From positions 62,001 to 126,000 of the forward strand of contig CALEMF010000014.1 of the NCBI GenBank assembly GCA_937911505.1: 64,000 nucleotides of DNA. Direction: 5' to 3'. Positions 1 to 8,951 of the stretch are shown here, one piece after another. The translations under genes and the position numbers were made by a program. This DNA is from an uncultured Cytophagales bacterium (GTDB lineage Bacteria; Bacteroidota; Bacteroidia; Cytophagales; Thermonemataceae). The notes below the pieces were generated by a model that did not search any database, was not told where the DNA came from, and saw nothing but the letters and a program-made list of their open reading frames with translations. The first letter of the stretch is position 1. Every line of letters starts with the position of its first letter.

Positions 1-834
1 ATAAATGCCTAAGGCGTACTTTCCTAAGGCAGCAGCAATATGAAGCGGCCCTGTACTGCAAGCCAACAAACCATCGGCTTCATTGATAAAACTTACTAAT
101 TCCTCTAAGGTGAACTTTCCTGTAAGGTCTGTTACGTGAGGTAATTGGAAAATACTAGGTTTTTCTTGATGAATTAGTGCTTTTTCTGCGGGGGAGCCTG
201 TAATGAAGATTTGAAAGCGATCAGGTGAGAGACTTTTGGCTAATTGCTCGTAGTTGTCTAGCCCCCATTCTCTAGCACTTCCCTTTGACTTAGGATGAAG
301 AATTAGGTTGAATTTATCGTTCGATAAGTACGCTTTCCAGGCGGGTGCTAATGGCGCTGCCTGTAAGCCATACCAAGCGGGGAGGTCCGCTAAAGGCGCT
401 TCTGTAGGTAGAGATAAGGGTTTAAAAAGTTTTAGATTTAGCTGCGCTTCATGCTGTGAGGAGCGCTTTCGTGAAAAGTGTACCAACTGATTACAAGTAA
501 GCCAATGAAAAATACGATGACTGGTACCAATTCTTAAGGGTATCTTGGCTTGCTTGGCTAACTGTGCCAAGGACTTATCAGGAAAAACAAACAGGATAGC
601 ATCTGCTTTTAACTCTTTAAGTTTTTTGGGATCAGCGAGTAAAGCTTCTCTATCTAAAAAATAATCTACATACCGGCTCCCTGTTATCAATGGTGCAGTA
701 TAACTTTTTCCAATAAAATAAAGGGTCGCCTGTGGAAAGTGGCGTCTCAATAACCCCGCCATCGGCAACGTAAGGATGACATCCCCAAGGTTATCTGTAC
801 GACTTAAAATAATAGTAGGTGTATCCGTTTTCAA
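1..834 (-). CDS. Glycosyltransferase family 9 (heptosyltransferase-like), 3' end outside window
   Basis: The minus strand is open from a TTG at 834 to the left edge, so the C-terminus is missing. The N-terminus reads SRTDNLGDVILTLPMAG, the usual start of ADP-heptose:LPS heptosyltransferases. The second half has LILHPKSKGSAREW followed by a LACSTGPLHIAAALG-type segment, the donor-binding part of the family. The enzyme probably adds a sugar to lipopolysaccharide core at the inner membrane. An in-frame TAA lies a few codons upstream and no ATG is available, so TTG is the best start, but it is not certain. It is divergent from another envelope glycosyltransferase gene 72 bp away, which supports a shared role in surface glycan synthesis. 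The sugar transferred cannot be told from sequence. Confidence 0.85.
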   Translation of the reverse strand, partial: MKTDTPTIILSRTDNLGDVILTLPMAGLLRRHFPQATLYFIGKSYTAPLITGSRYVDYFLDREALLADPKKLKELKADAILFVFPDKSLAQLAKQAKIPLRIGTSHRIFHWLTCNQLVHFSRKRSSQHEAQLNLKLFKPLSLPTEAPLADLPAWYGLQAAPLAPAWKAYLSNDKFNLILHPKSKGSAREWGLDNYEQLAKSLSPDRFQIFITGSPAEKALIHQEKPSIFQLPHVTDLTGKFTLEELVSFINEADGLLACSTGPLHIAAALGKYALGIY

Positions 835-906
835 TACCTGCCAAGTTTCTTTTTTTGCAAGTTAAACGTTATTTGGGTTTCTTTACTTTATAATATCTCT
901 TTTCTT

Positions 907-1680
907 ATGAGACATAAAGTGAGCGCGGTGATGATCGTCTACAATGAGGCGGCTATTATCGAAAATACCCTGAAAGCCTTACAGTGGTGCGACGAAATAA
1001 TTGTGGTAGACTCTGGTAGTACAGATAATACGTGGGCGCTCTGCGAGCAGTATGGTTGTCGGCTCTTTTCTAGAGATTTTGATGGTTACGGACCGCAAAA
1101 ACGCTTTGCCATGGCACAAGCCCGCTACGACTGGATTCTATCCATTGATGCAGATGAGGTTATTTCAGAAGTGCTTCAAAAAGAAATGAGTGTAGTATTA
1201 GCGCAAGAGAATATCCCTGCGGTAGGTTATCACCTACCCCGTACAATGATCTTTTTGGGCAAAAAAATTAACTCTGAGTATGGCAAGCCTTGTCTGCGTC
1301 TTTTCCATAAAGACTATGGTCAAGTAACGCTCGATAAGGTGCATGAGAAGATTCAAGTACAAGGAGAGATACACACTTTAAAGGGGCAGCTCTGGCACTA
1401 CAGTTACCGGAGTATCCACGATTATTTTTATAAATTCAATAAGTATACTTCCTTTGCTGCTGAAGAACTTTTCGCGGCAGGAAAACGTAAGCCTAAATGG
1501 CTAGTGATGATACGCCTGCCCTTTTCTTTCTTTCAAATATATGTGCTCAAAGGCTGCTTTTTAAATGGCTTTGCGGGCTTTGTGTGGGCATTATTTTCTT
1601 CGTTTTACCCAGTGGTAAAGTACACAAAGCTGATTGAGATGTATCAACAAAATAAAGGAGGTAATGCTACATCAAAGTAG
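907..1680 (+). CDS. Glycosyltransferase family 2, WaaE/KdtX-like
   Basis: 257-residue GT-A glycosyltransferase. The N-terminus (SAVMIVYNEAAIIENTL) and VVDSGSTDNT form the nucleotide-sugar site, and SIDADE at about residue 77 is the metal-binding DxD-type motif. Length and the segment following SIDADE resemble the WaaE/KdtX family of lipopolysaccharide core glucosyltransferases. A C-terminal hydrophobic stretch (about residues 200-235) suggests peripheral attachment to the inner membrane. The gene is divergent from a GT9 heptosyltransferase, consistent with joint work on LPS core. Donor and acceptor are not known. Confidence 0.85.
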   Translation: MRHKVSAVMIVYNEAAIIENTLKALQWCDEIIVVDSGSTDNTWALCEQYGCRLFSRDFDGYGPQKRFAMAQARYDWILSIDADEVISEVLQKEMSVVLAQENIPAVGYHLPRTMIFLGKKINSEYGKPCLRLFHKDYGQVTLDKVHEKIQVQGEIHTLKGQLWHYSYRSIHDYFYKFNKYTSFAAEELFAAGKRKPKWLVMIRLPFSFFQIYVLKGCFLNGFAGFVWALFSSFYPVVKYTKLIEMYQQNKGGNATSK

Positions 1681-1760
1681 CCTCCTTCGCTTCTTTAGTG
1701 CTATTTTTTTATTCAAACTTTTATCCGTAATATTGCTCTCAAAATTTTTTATACACTTAA

Positions 1761-2768
<1,008 letters not shown>

Positions 2769-2805
2769 GCCATAGAAGATATTTTCTTTACTAAAACTTG
2801 AATAA

Positions 2806-2837
2806 GAAAAAGTCAGTAAATTTTACTGGCTTTTTTC
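2806..2837 (+). terminator. Rho-independent terminator after gap
   Basis: A near-perfect 10-bp stem (AGTCAGTAAA pairing with TTTACTGGCT, one G-T pair) is followed directly by a run of T. It lies 40 bp after the gap stop codon. Confidence 0.85.
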
Positions 2838-2897
2838 TTCCTGAAATCTTTCAACAACTTTATGGTGCAACTGCAGTGAATTTACTAACTTAGACTT

Positions 2898-3536
2898 ATG
2901 AAGAAAGAAATCCCTCTTTTCCCTCTCAATCTTGTTGTTTATCCTTTTGAGAAGCTTAACCTACACATTTTTGAGCCACGTTATAAGCAATTGGTTAGAG
3001 AGTGTTTAGATCATAACCGTACTTTTGGCATACCCGCCTTTATCAATAATAAGATTGAAATGTATGGTACAGAGATGAAAATCAACAAGGTAGAGCGTGT
3101 ATACGAGGACGATCGTATGGATATCCGTACAGAGGGCGTAGATTTATTTCATATCGCTGACTTCCAGAATCCTTTACGCGACAAGCTCTATGCAGGGGGT
3201 ATGGTAGAAACCTTCAACTGGGATGATGATGCGGTAGACCAAATGATCACACAGCAGTTAATGAGTCGTGTAAAAGAATTGTATAAACTACTTAACCTCC
3301 ATCTCGCTGAAGATACGTTTGAACAAACTTATTTATCCTATACGATGGGCCATAAGATAGGCCTTTCATTAGAACAAGAACTAGCATTGCTAAAAATAAA
3401 AACAGAAGAGGCACGCCAGCAGTATCTCATTAATCATTTAGACAAGGCTATTCCTGTAGTCGCTGATATGGAACGTACCAAAGAGCGTATCAGAATGAAT
3501 GGTCATTTTAAGAACCTCGATCCCCTTAATTTTTAG
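2898..3536 (+). CDS. LON peptidase substrate-binding domain protein
   Basis: 212-residue protein made only of the N-terminal LON (PUA-like) domain. It starts EIPLFPLNLVVYPFEKLNLH and has the typical IFEPRYKQLV segment. There is no AAA+ or protease part, so it is not the Lon protease itself. Stand-alone LON-domain proteins are common in bacteria and are thought to bind proteins or peptides; no reaction is established. The last 14 codons, including the stop, are duplicated 1956 bp downstream (5451-5526) in front of the tRNA gene, implying that this gene once lay directly beside the tRNA. Confidence 0.85.
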   Translation: MKKEIPLFPLNLVVYPFEKLNLHIFEPRYKQLVRECLDHNRTFGIPAFINNKIEMYGTEMKINKVERVYEDDRMDIRTEGVDLFHIADFQNPLRDKLYAGGMVETFNWDDDAVDQMITQQLMSRVKELYKLLNLHLAEDTFEQTYLSYTMGHKIGLSLEQELALLKIKTEEARQQYLINHLDKAIPVVADMERTKERIRMNGHFKNLDPLNF

Positions 3537-3570
3537 ATTATTTTGGCAGTTATTTGAAAATACGCTATAT
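3495..3570 (+). repeat. 76-bp direct repeat, copy 1
   Basis: Identical to 5451-5526 except for one base (T at 3521, C at 5477). It spans the last codons and stop of the LON gene and the following 34 bases. Identity breaks inside what is, in copy 2, the -7 promoter box: copy 1 reads TATATCTA where copy 2 reads TATATTTG. Confidence 0.95.
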
Positions 3571-3856
3571 CTACTCTATTCAGATAACTGAATTAGTAGG
3601 CTTACTTAAAATATAAGAGTCCTAAGGTTAAGTCCTTTCATTCCTACAGAAAACCCCTATGAGCACTCTGGGGGTACTTTTTTATTGTTGCTAGCAAAAC
3701 CACCATTAATTATAAACGATAGGGTCGCTTTTTTGGTAGATTTAATTTAAGCATATAAAACTTTACTAAAGGCTTTCATAAAAGTAAAAGTTATTTTGGG
3801 ATGGTACTTTTTTGATTAAATTGTATATATACAAATAAACTACAAACATAACATTT
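3571..3856. other. Non-coding stretch ahead of the arylsulfotransferase gene
   Basis: No open frame of note. It holds a terminator-like hairpin near 3653-3683 and a perfect 14-bp AT-rich palindrome, TTGTATATATACAA (3821-3834), just ahead of the next gene, which could be an operator or chance in AT-rich DNA. It forms the left part of the segment bracketed by the 76-bp repeats. Confidence 0.5.
3650..3684 (+). terminator. Candidate terminator
   Basis: ACCCC and GGGGGT form a short GC stem around a 12-base loop, followed by a run of T. It would stop transcription leaving the LON gene before it enters the arylsulfotransferase gene. Confidence 0.55.
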
Positions 3857-5314
3857 ATGAAATACGGTATTTTTTTCCTCTTATTTGCAATGACAAGTTC
3901 ATTCTTTTTTCAAGGTTGTCAACAAACAGATGAAATACCTGTCCCTCTTTCTCCTGCAGATACGATTCCTCATATAAGTGTTTCTACAGGATTATTATCG
4001 CCTACCTTCGACCCTTCTATTACAGAGTATCATGTCACTTCTCTGAATATACTGCAAACGTTCGAAGTATCTGTGGAAGGTGTCGTCGACTCTACTATCT
4101 TCATTAATGGTCAGCAGTCAACTTCTCTTAGTTCGGTTCGTCTTCATAAAGGTCAAGACCTTGTAATTCAAGCTAAAAATCATCGTGGTGAGTTGTTAGA
4201 GTATACAATCCACTACCTTCCAAAAGATTTTCCAGATACTCATGTAGTATATAATACGAATACTACAAATGGATATACATTTGTAAATTTTCCAAGTACT
4301 TTAGAGGATCTTGGCTATATAGCCATGCTGGATGAAGAGGGATTTCCCTTGTATTACAAAAAAGAGCATCCACAGGCACGGAACTTACAATATTTCGAAT
4401 TGCCTAACGGAACAAAACGTTTTACCTATAATATTCGTAACGACAAGGTTGTAGTTATGAATGAACGTTTTGAGGTAATCGATGAATTAAGATTACTTCC
4501 TCATAATGGACACGAAGGGTATCCTCCAGGTTCTCATGATTTTATGCTTTTAGATGAGGATCATTACTTAATTCAGGCTTATGTTACCCGAGAGGATGTC
4601 GATCTAACAGCACTTGGTGGACAGCCCTCTGTAGATTTAGTAGAGCTTGTATTTCAAGAAATTAAAGACGGTCAGGTTATCTTTGAGTGGAATAGTGCGG
4701 ATCACCCCGAGCTTTTAAGTGCTACCGATGATGTATACTTTGCACGGTACGCCACAGAACCTGTCGTGGATTATTTTCACTTTAATTCCTTTACGATTGA
4801 TCCTAAAGATAATCACTTTATTATATCTGCCCGACATATGAATCAAGTGTATAAAATACACCGCACTACGGGTGAGATATTATGGCGATTAGGTGGTAAA
4901 ACCGATGAATTCCAACTAGATGAGAGTCAGCAGATTTCTCATATACATCATAGTACCATTACTCCCTCAGGTACGATGCTTATTTTTGATAATGGTAACA
5001 CGAAGAGCTTGCAAGAAACAAGGGTGATTGAATTTCAACTGGATGAAGTAAACAAAACGGCTACCACTGTATGGGAATACAGAGAGCCAGGTAGATACAC
5101 AAGTTTTATGGGTTCAGCACAGCGACTCTCCAATGGTCACACGTTAATCGGATGGGGAGGGAATAGAACTTCACAAATAAATGCTAATAAATCTGACTTC
5201 ACTGAAGTAGATCAAAATGGTAATATTGTATTAGATGTGAGCTTTACTAACCAACCTAATAGGAACTTTTTTACCTATCGTGCTATCCGTTATACTTTTG
5301 ATTTAATGCAATAG
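3857..5314 (+). CDS. Arylsulfotransferase (ASST)-family lipoprotein
   Basis: 485 residues. A lipoprotein signal ends at lipobox FQGC (Cys21), so the protein is probably tethered in the envelope. Residues about 40-125 look like a cadherin-like beta-sandwich. From about 130 onward the sequence resembles the six-bladed propeller of arylsulfate sulfotransferases, with His-rich motifs GHEGYPPGSHD and HHSTITPSGT where the family's sulfated histidine would be expected. Family members move sulfate between phenolic compounds without PAPS; the substrate here is unknown, and several relatives have no proven activity. The gene is bracketed by 76-bp direct repeats that split the LON gene from tRNA-Pro, so it was probably acquired or moved here. 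Confidence 0.75.
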   Translation: MKYGIFFLLFAMTSSFFFQGCQQTDEIPVPLSPADTIPHISVSTGLLSPTFDPSITEYHVTSLNILQTFEVSVEGVVDSTIFINGQQSTSLSSVRLHKGQDLVIQAKNHRGELLEYTIHYLPKDFPDTHVVYNTNTTNGYTFVNFPSTLEDLGYIAMLDEEGFPLYYKKEHPQARNLQYFELPNGTKRFTYNIRNDKVVVMNERFEVIDELRLLPHNGHEGYPPGSHDFMLLDEDHYLIQAYVTREDVDLTALGGQPSVDLVELVFQEIKDGQVIFEWNSADHPELLSATDDVYFARYATEPVVDYFHFNSFTIDPKDNHFIISARHMNQVYKIHRTTGEILWRLGGKTDEFQLDESQQISHIHHSTITPSGTMLIFDNGNTKSLQETRVIEFQLDEVNKTATTVWEYREPGRYTSFMGSAQRLSNGHTLIGWGGNRTSQINANKSDFTEVDQNGNIVLDVSFTNQPNRNFFTYRAIRYTFDLMQ

Positions 5315-5450
5315 TATTAAGAGTGAGAAGGCTTTCATACCTTATGCATTAAGTCTCTGCTTTAAAATGAAATTTATGGTTGTAAATAGGTTGTTTATAA
5401 CGCTATTATTATCATCAAGATAGGCTAAGTCAGTGAATTAAAATGCTCAG

Positions 5451-5526
5451 ATGAATGGTCATTTTAAGAACCTCGACCCCCTTAATTTTTAGATTATTTT
5501 GGCAGTTATTTGAAAATACGCTATAT
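5451..5526 (+). repeat. 76-bp direct repeat, copy 2
   Basis: Second copy of 3495-3570 with one mismatch. It contains a non-translated copy of the last LON codons and stop, and carries the -33 element and the first five bases of the -7 element of the tRNA promoter. It ends 16 bp before the tRNA gene. Confidence 0.95.
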
Positions 5527-5529
5527 TTG
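5498..5529 (+). promoter_or_regulatory. Bacteroidetes-type promoter of tRNA-Pro
   Basis: TTTG (5498-5501), 20-bp spacer, TATATTTG (5522-5529). This is an exact match to the primary sigma factor consensus described for Bacteroides and Flavobacterium (TTTG-N19/20-TAnnTTTG). The tRNA begins 13 bp downstream, a normal distance. It is the only complete match I found in the window. Confidence 0.8.
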
Positions 5530-5541
5530 TCCACCATTATT

Positions 5542-5616
5542 CGGGATGTAGCGCAGCCAGGTTAGCGCACTCGCTTAGGGTGCGAGAGGTCGGAAGTTCG
5601 AATCTTCTCATCCCGA
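5542..5616 (+). tRNA. tRNA-Pro, anticodon AGG as read
   Basis: 75-nt cloverleaf: acceptor stem CGGGATG/CATCCCG with the C1-G72 pair and A73 typical of bacterial tRNA-Pro, a GCGC D stem, anticodon stem CTCGC/GCGAG, and a T arm with loop TTCGAAT. The seven-base anticodon loop is TTAGGGT, so positions 34-36 are AGG and G37 is the usual proline purine. CCA is not encoded. Bacterial proline tRNAs normally carry UGG, GGG or CGG, so A34 is unusual and would probably need deamination to inosine. The gene has its own consensus promoter and terminator. Confidence 0.93.
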
Positions 5617-5639
5617 CACTCAACAATATTAATTTACAA

Positions 5640-5674
5640 AAGCCTTCACGCAATACGTGTGGAGGTTTTTTCTT
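5640..5674 (+). terminator. Terminator of tRNA-Pro
   Basis: GCCTTCACG pairs, with a small bulge, with CGTGTGGAGG and is followed by a run of T. It lies about 25 bp after the tRNA. Confidence 0.7.
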
Positions 5675-6003
5675 CTTCAGGTTGTATACATAACATTAGT
5701 TAAAACGTACTCTTCTCACAACAATAAATCAACCTAACCCTTAACCCAATCTATCTGATAGTCGTTCTATTATCTCAACTAACTCCTAGTAAAAACAAGG
5801 TGACTGCCCTTACAACCACTAGCTCCTAAAGAGGCTCCTCTTCCAGGTTTTCAAAAGCCAATGTTGGTACTTCCTCGCAGATTTTACCTCCAGTTACTTG
5901 ATTCCCTAAAAAACGACCTCTATCTGCGCCGTTGTGTAGTTCAATGGTATGAGCAAGGCTGATCCCCTCTACCAGTTTTACTATCTATTTTTTCTAAGCT
6001 ATC
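5675..6003. other. Non-coding stretch with a possible gene remnant
   Basis: No intact gene. The left part (5675-5825) shows nothing I can name. The right part carries a protein-like open frame without a start on the minus strand (see 5826-5984). Confidence 0.4.
5826..5984 (-). pseudogene. Possible remnant of a C-terminal coding region
   Basis: A minus-strand frame of about 52 codons without an ATG, entered right after an in-frame TAG. Its composition looks protein-like, with segments such as GISLAHTIELHNGADRG and GRFLGNQVTGG, and it ends in an acidic tail before TAG. I do not recognise the family. It could be the surviving end of a decayed gene, or chance. Confidence 0.25.
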
Positions 6004-6033
6004 ATAAAAAAGCCATTCTGTTATGAATGGCTT
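6004..6033 (-). terminator. Terminator of the Spy/CpxP-like gene
   Basis: Perfect GCCATTC/GAATGGC stem with a six-base loop. On the minus strand it is followed by seven T, 24 bp after the stop codon of the gene at 6058-6456. Confidence 0.8.
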
Positions 6034-6057
6034 TGTCTGTAGTGTTGATAGGATATT

Positions 6058-6456
6058 CTAGCGTCTTCTACGACTTCGCATTTCGCTTTTACGCTTCTCT
6101 TTGATCTTCTCATATTCCGCATACTGCTCAGAAGTAAGCGTCTCTTTTAGCACACTTTCTTTCTCTTCCTCCACCTTTTGCAATTCTGAACGCTTTTTTG
6201 AACGATCGCTAGAACTGTTCATTACGTTTTCAAGATCTTTAGCTACTTTGTCATAGATTTTGTCTAACTCACTTTTCTGGTCGTTCGTTAAACCAGACAA
6301 TTCTACTAGTAAGGTTTCTTTTTCTTTTTCTGTAATTTCTACAGGATCTATTTGCCGTTGTGCATAAGCAGTAGATAGATTAAGTAATAATAACATAATC
6401 GCTAAAAAGCCTTCCGCTTTTCCAGCTCTAATACCAATTTGATTTTTCAGAAACAT
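6058..6456 (-). CDS. Small exported protein, Spy/CpxP-like
   Basis: 132 residues. The N-terminal part up to about residue 33 is a signal-like hydrophobic segment ending AYAQ. The mature part is a highly charged helix with two spaced LT-x-x-Q-like motifs (LTNDQ and LTSEQ), a hallmark of Spy/CpxP-type periplasmic chaperones and stress sensors, and a basic Arg-rich tail. The role is inferred only from this pattern. It is followed on the same strand by its own terminator. The response regulator gene 277 bp upstream faces the same way. Confidence 0.6.
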   Translation of the reverse strand: MFLKNQIGIRAGKAEGFLAIMLLLLNLSTAYAQRQIDPVEITEKEKETLLVELSGLTNDQKSELDKIYDKVAKDLENVMNSSSDRSKKRSELQKVEEEKESVLKETLTSEQYAEYEKIKEKRKSEMRSRRRR

Positions 6457-6733
6457 AACTTATAAATTTTATTTGACTAGTTACGAATGAAAAAAATGAA
6501 ATGCCTTAGTAAAATGTTCCAACAAACTTTTCAGCAGTCTGAAGCTGACATTTATGGATCTGAATTTTTGAAGAGGCGCTATGATTTGTGAGTTGTCGCT
6601 TGAAGTCGATGACGTCTCCAGACTTTCTGGTGTGGGCTGCCACAACCTGACGTTAGTGGAATATTCTTTTACTCATGAATTACTAAGAAGCGAAAGATAA
6701 GTAAAGAGTGACCCAAGTATTGATGTGTCTTGT

Positions 6734-7504
6734 TTATTTTACATCACTCATCCAGTCCTTAAATTCTCGTACTTTAGCTTTGCTTACAAGTACTTGTTCA
6801 CTAGGTTTGGGTAAAAGGTTAAGTGATAAGCGTCTATTGAAATAGTATTCTACATCCACCACGCTTTTACGATGGATCAGAAACTGACGATTAGCTCGGA
6901 AAAACTTCTTAGGATCAAGTCGCTCGTTTAGTTCATCTAGGCTTTCGTCCATTATGAACATTTTATTTGTACTTGTAATCCCTCTTGTTACCCCGTGGAT
7001 TACTTTAAAATAACGAAAATCATCTGCTTGCACAGGTATCAGGCGATCTTTGTAGGGGAGCAGAAAGTTTTCTGTATATACCTGTCTGTCAGCCAATATT
7101 TCTGAGAGGTGTAATATCTTTTCTTGATTTTCACGAAGGGTTGGATTTTTCGCTAATCGTTCAAACTTACTGAGGGCATTACTCAGCTTGTCTTCACTGA
7201 TAGGCTTAAGTAGGTAATCTATACTATTCAAGTCAAAAGCCTCTATTGCATGTTCGTCATAGGCAGTAGTAAATATTACGGGTACATCTATAGGCTGCTC
7301 TTTAAAAATCTCGAAAGAGAGTCCATCGGATAGATAAATATCAAGAAAGATTAACGCTACTGAAGGGTTGGCTTCCAAGGCTTGTTTACCTGTACTGATA
7401 GAGTATGCCTGTGCTACTACCCTGTAGGAGGGCGCTACTTTACTGAGCATTTCTTTTAGCTGCTTCGCTAGGTTTGGCTCGTCTTCTATGATAATTACGT
7501 TCAT
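6734..7504 (-). CDS. LytTR response regulator (pair 1)
   Basis: 256 residues. Receiver domain at residues 1-125 with acidic pocket EDE near residue 7, phospho-acceptor Asp55 in IFLDIYLSDG and the conserved Lys in YLLKPI. The C-terminal LytTR DNA-binding domain (about 150-250) contains FRANRQFLIHRKSV. It lies 52 bp downstream of a LytS-type kinase on the same strand, so the two form one operon and one signalling pair. The target genes are unknown; the neighbouring Spy/CpxP-like gene is a possibility. Confidence 0.9.
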   Translation of the reverse strand: MNVIIIEDEPNLAKQLKEMLSKVAPSYRVVAQAYSISTGKQALEANPSVALIFLDIYLSDGLSFEIFKEQPIDVPVIFTTAYDEHAIEAFDLNSIDYLLKPISEDKLSNALSKFERLAKNPTLRENQEKILHLSEILADRQVYTENFLLPYKDRLIPVQADDFRYFKVIHGVTRGITSTNKMFIMDESLDELNERLDPKKFFRANRQFLIHRKSVVDVEYYFNRRLSLNLLPKPSEQVLVSKAKVREFKDWMSDVK

Positions 7505-7556
7505 CTTTTATCTTCTCTATTTAGCGTATTCATTCACCCTCTTGTTTTTTCTAATA

Positions 7557-8630
7557 TTATAGCGTCTTATCTAGTAATGGTAAGACTACTTCAAAGCTTT
7601 CAACTTGCTTTTTAATGATTAGTTCTTGATTTGACAAAAACTGATAACGTTGGTTCAAGTTGTACAATCCGACTTGTGAAGATTTTTTTACTTGTGGCCG
7701 AATATTAAGGTTGTTGCTTACGATTAGTTTGTTGGTTCCAATTGCAGACAACCGAATCTCAAGTGGTTGTTTGTGATCGAAAATATTATGTTTAATCGCA
7801 TTTTCGAGCAGTATTTGAAGTGAAAGCGGAGGAATTAGTTTTTGTAGATGTTTTTCGTCAATTTTTTCATGGATAACGATAGCTTTTTCGAACCTACTTT
7901 GAAGCATAGCTAGAAATGCATGAGCAAAGTTGAGTTCTTCTTGCAGCGTTACTAAGTCTCGTCTTCCCCGATCTAGTACATAACGGTAAACCTCAGAAAG
8001 ATCATAGGTGAATTTTTTGGCAGCGGCCGTATCTCGATCGATGAGTGAGGTGAGGGTGTACAAAGAGTTAAATAGAAAGTGTGGGTTTACTTGCGTTTTG
8101 AGTGCTTCAAATTTTGCTTTAGCATTCTCTTTCTCTAATCGCTCGTTGGCTAGAGATACACGATGGTTTTGTCTCATAAGTTGGTAAATCCAAAAGATAA
8201 ATAGCGTAGTGACAACAATGGTCAGATTCTCAATAATGATTCTAGAAAAGAAAAACTGTCTTCTAGCGAGTAGCTCATCAAAACTTTCTAGTCTTTCGCC
8301 TCTAAATTGAATCTGAACCCAAAAGAAGATTGCAGGAAGTATTAAGAAAGAAAAAATACTTAAAAGCACTTTCCATTTGATCAAATTTAGAGGAACAGTA
8401 CGCCCTAGTATACGAACAGGCGCTTCTAAAAAGTAAATATTTAGTAATATGACAGTGATGATGAATGGATTGATGAATAGTCTGGCGTATACCCACCAAG
8501 AAAAATCAATCCGAATCATGTCGAATTCCTGAAGTGTATTGAATCTAGTACTACCCACCAGTCCGGCAATGAAGAAAGAAGCTAGCAAGATGATACTATT
8601 CTTTGATGGTATTTTTTTAAATCTATCCAA
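7557..8630 (-). CDS. LytS-type sensor histidine kinase (pair 1)
   Basis: 357 residues with four predicted membrane helices in the first 150, then the His_kinase domain with phospho-acceptor His184 in QVNPHFLFNSLYTL and an HATPase part with LLENAIKHN. It should phosphorylate the LytTR regulator encoded 52 bp downstream. The likely start is a TTG; an in-frame stop lies just upstream, and the next ATG, near residue 37, would remove the first membrane segment. The short membrane region has no recognisable extracellular sensor, so the signal is unknown. Confidence 0.88.
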   Translation of the reverse strand: MDRFKKIPSKNSIILLASFFIAGLVGSTRFNTLQEFDMIRIDFSWWVYARLFINPFIITVILLNIYFLEAPVRILGRTVPLNLIKWKVLLSIFSFLILPAIFFWVQIQFRGERLESFDELLARRQFFFSRIIIENLTIVVTTLFIFWIYQLMRQNHRVSLANERLEKENAKAKFEALKTQVNPHFLFNSLYTLTSLIDRDTAAAKKFTYDLSEVYRYVLDRGRRDLVTLQEELNFAHAFLAMLQSRFEKAIVIHEKIDEKHLQKLIPPLSLQILLENAIKHNIFDHKQPLEIRLSAIGTNKLIVSNNLNIRPQVKKSSQVGLYNLNQRYQFLSNQELIIKKQVESFEVVLPLLDKTL

Positions 8631-8951
8631 TTTTACTGCTTATTTTGTAGAACCTATAGTACCTTGGTAAAAGCGACCCAAAAACCTCTTAGAGGTATTC
8701 GGTCTAATTATTACAATTCCTTTAAGAGGGTAGCTTTCATAAACCTACCTGTAACTTTACACTAATAACAACACTCTCTTGTCGTCTTTCTAGCCCAATC
8801 GCTTTGAAGCGGTTGTAATGTGTGTTGAATTGACCAAATAACAATACTAGAAGGTACTCTACTAAAAGTTGTCAAAAGACAACGTTGAAGCACTTACAAG
8901 CAGAAAGTCGAGCGAAACAAGATACTCCTGTCACATCAATTGTAGTTGCTT
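8631..8951. other. Non-coding stretch between kinase and TetR gene
   Basis: No gene seen. It contains a short palindrome (ACCTCTTAGAGGT) and a GTTGTC/GACAAC hairpin (8868-8883) that could end the TetR transcript; otherwise nothing I can name. Confidence 0.5.
8864..8883 (-). terminator. Candidate terminator of the TetR gene
   Basis: GTTGTC, AAAA loop, GACAAC; on the minus strand four T follow. A short stem and weak T run, so uncertain. Confidence 0.4.

Noticed and set aside
308-490. Plus-strand open frame of 60 codons near the left edge
   Set aside because: It is antisense to the glycosyltransferase family 9 gene, which is clearly coding in the other direction.
3821-3834. TTGTATATATACAA palindrome before the sulfotransferase gene as an operator
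   Set aside because: Perfect but made only of alternating T and A at its centre; easily arises by chance in this AT-rich gap and there is no adjacent regulator gene.
6581-6700. 39-codon plus-strand frame starting ATG at 6581
   Set aside because: Reads plausibly, but too short, no family, and an in-frame stop lies just upstream; cannot be told from chance. A start-less minus-strand frame in the same place is equally long.
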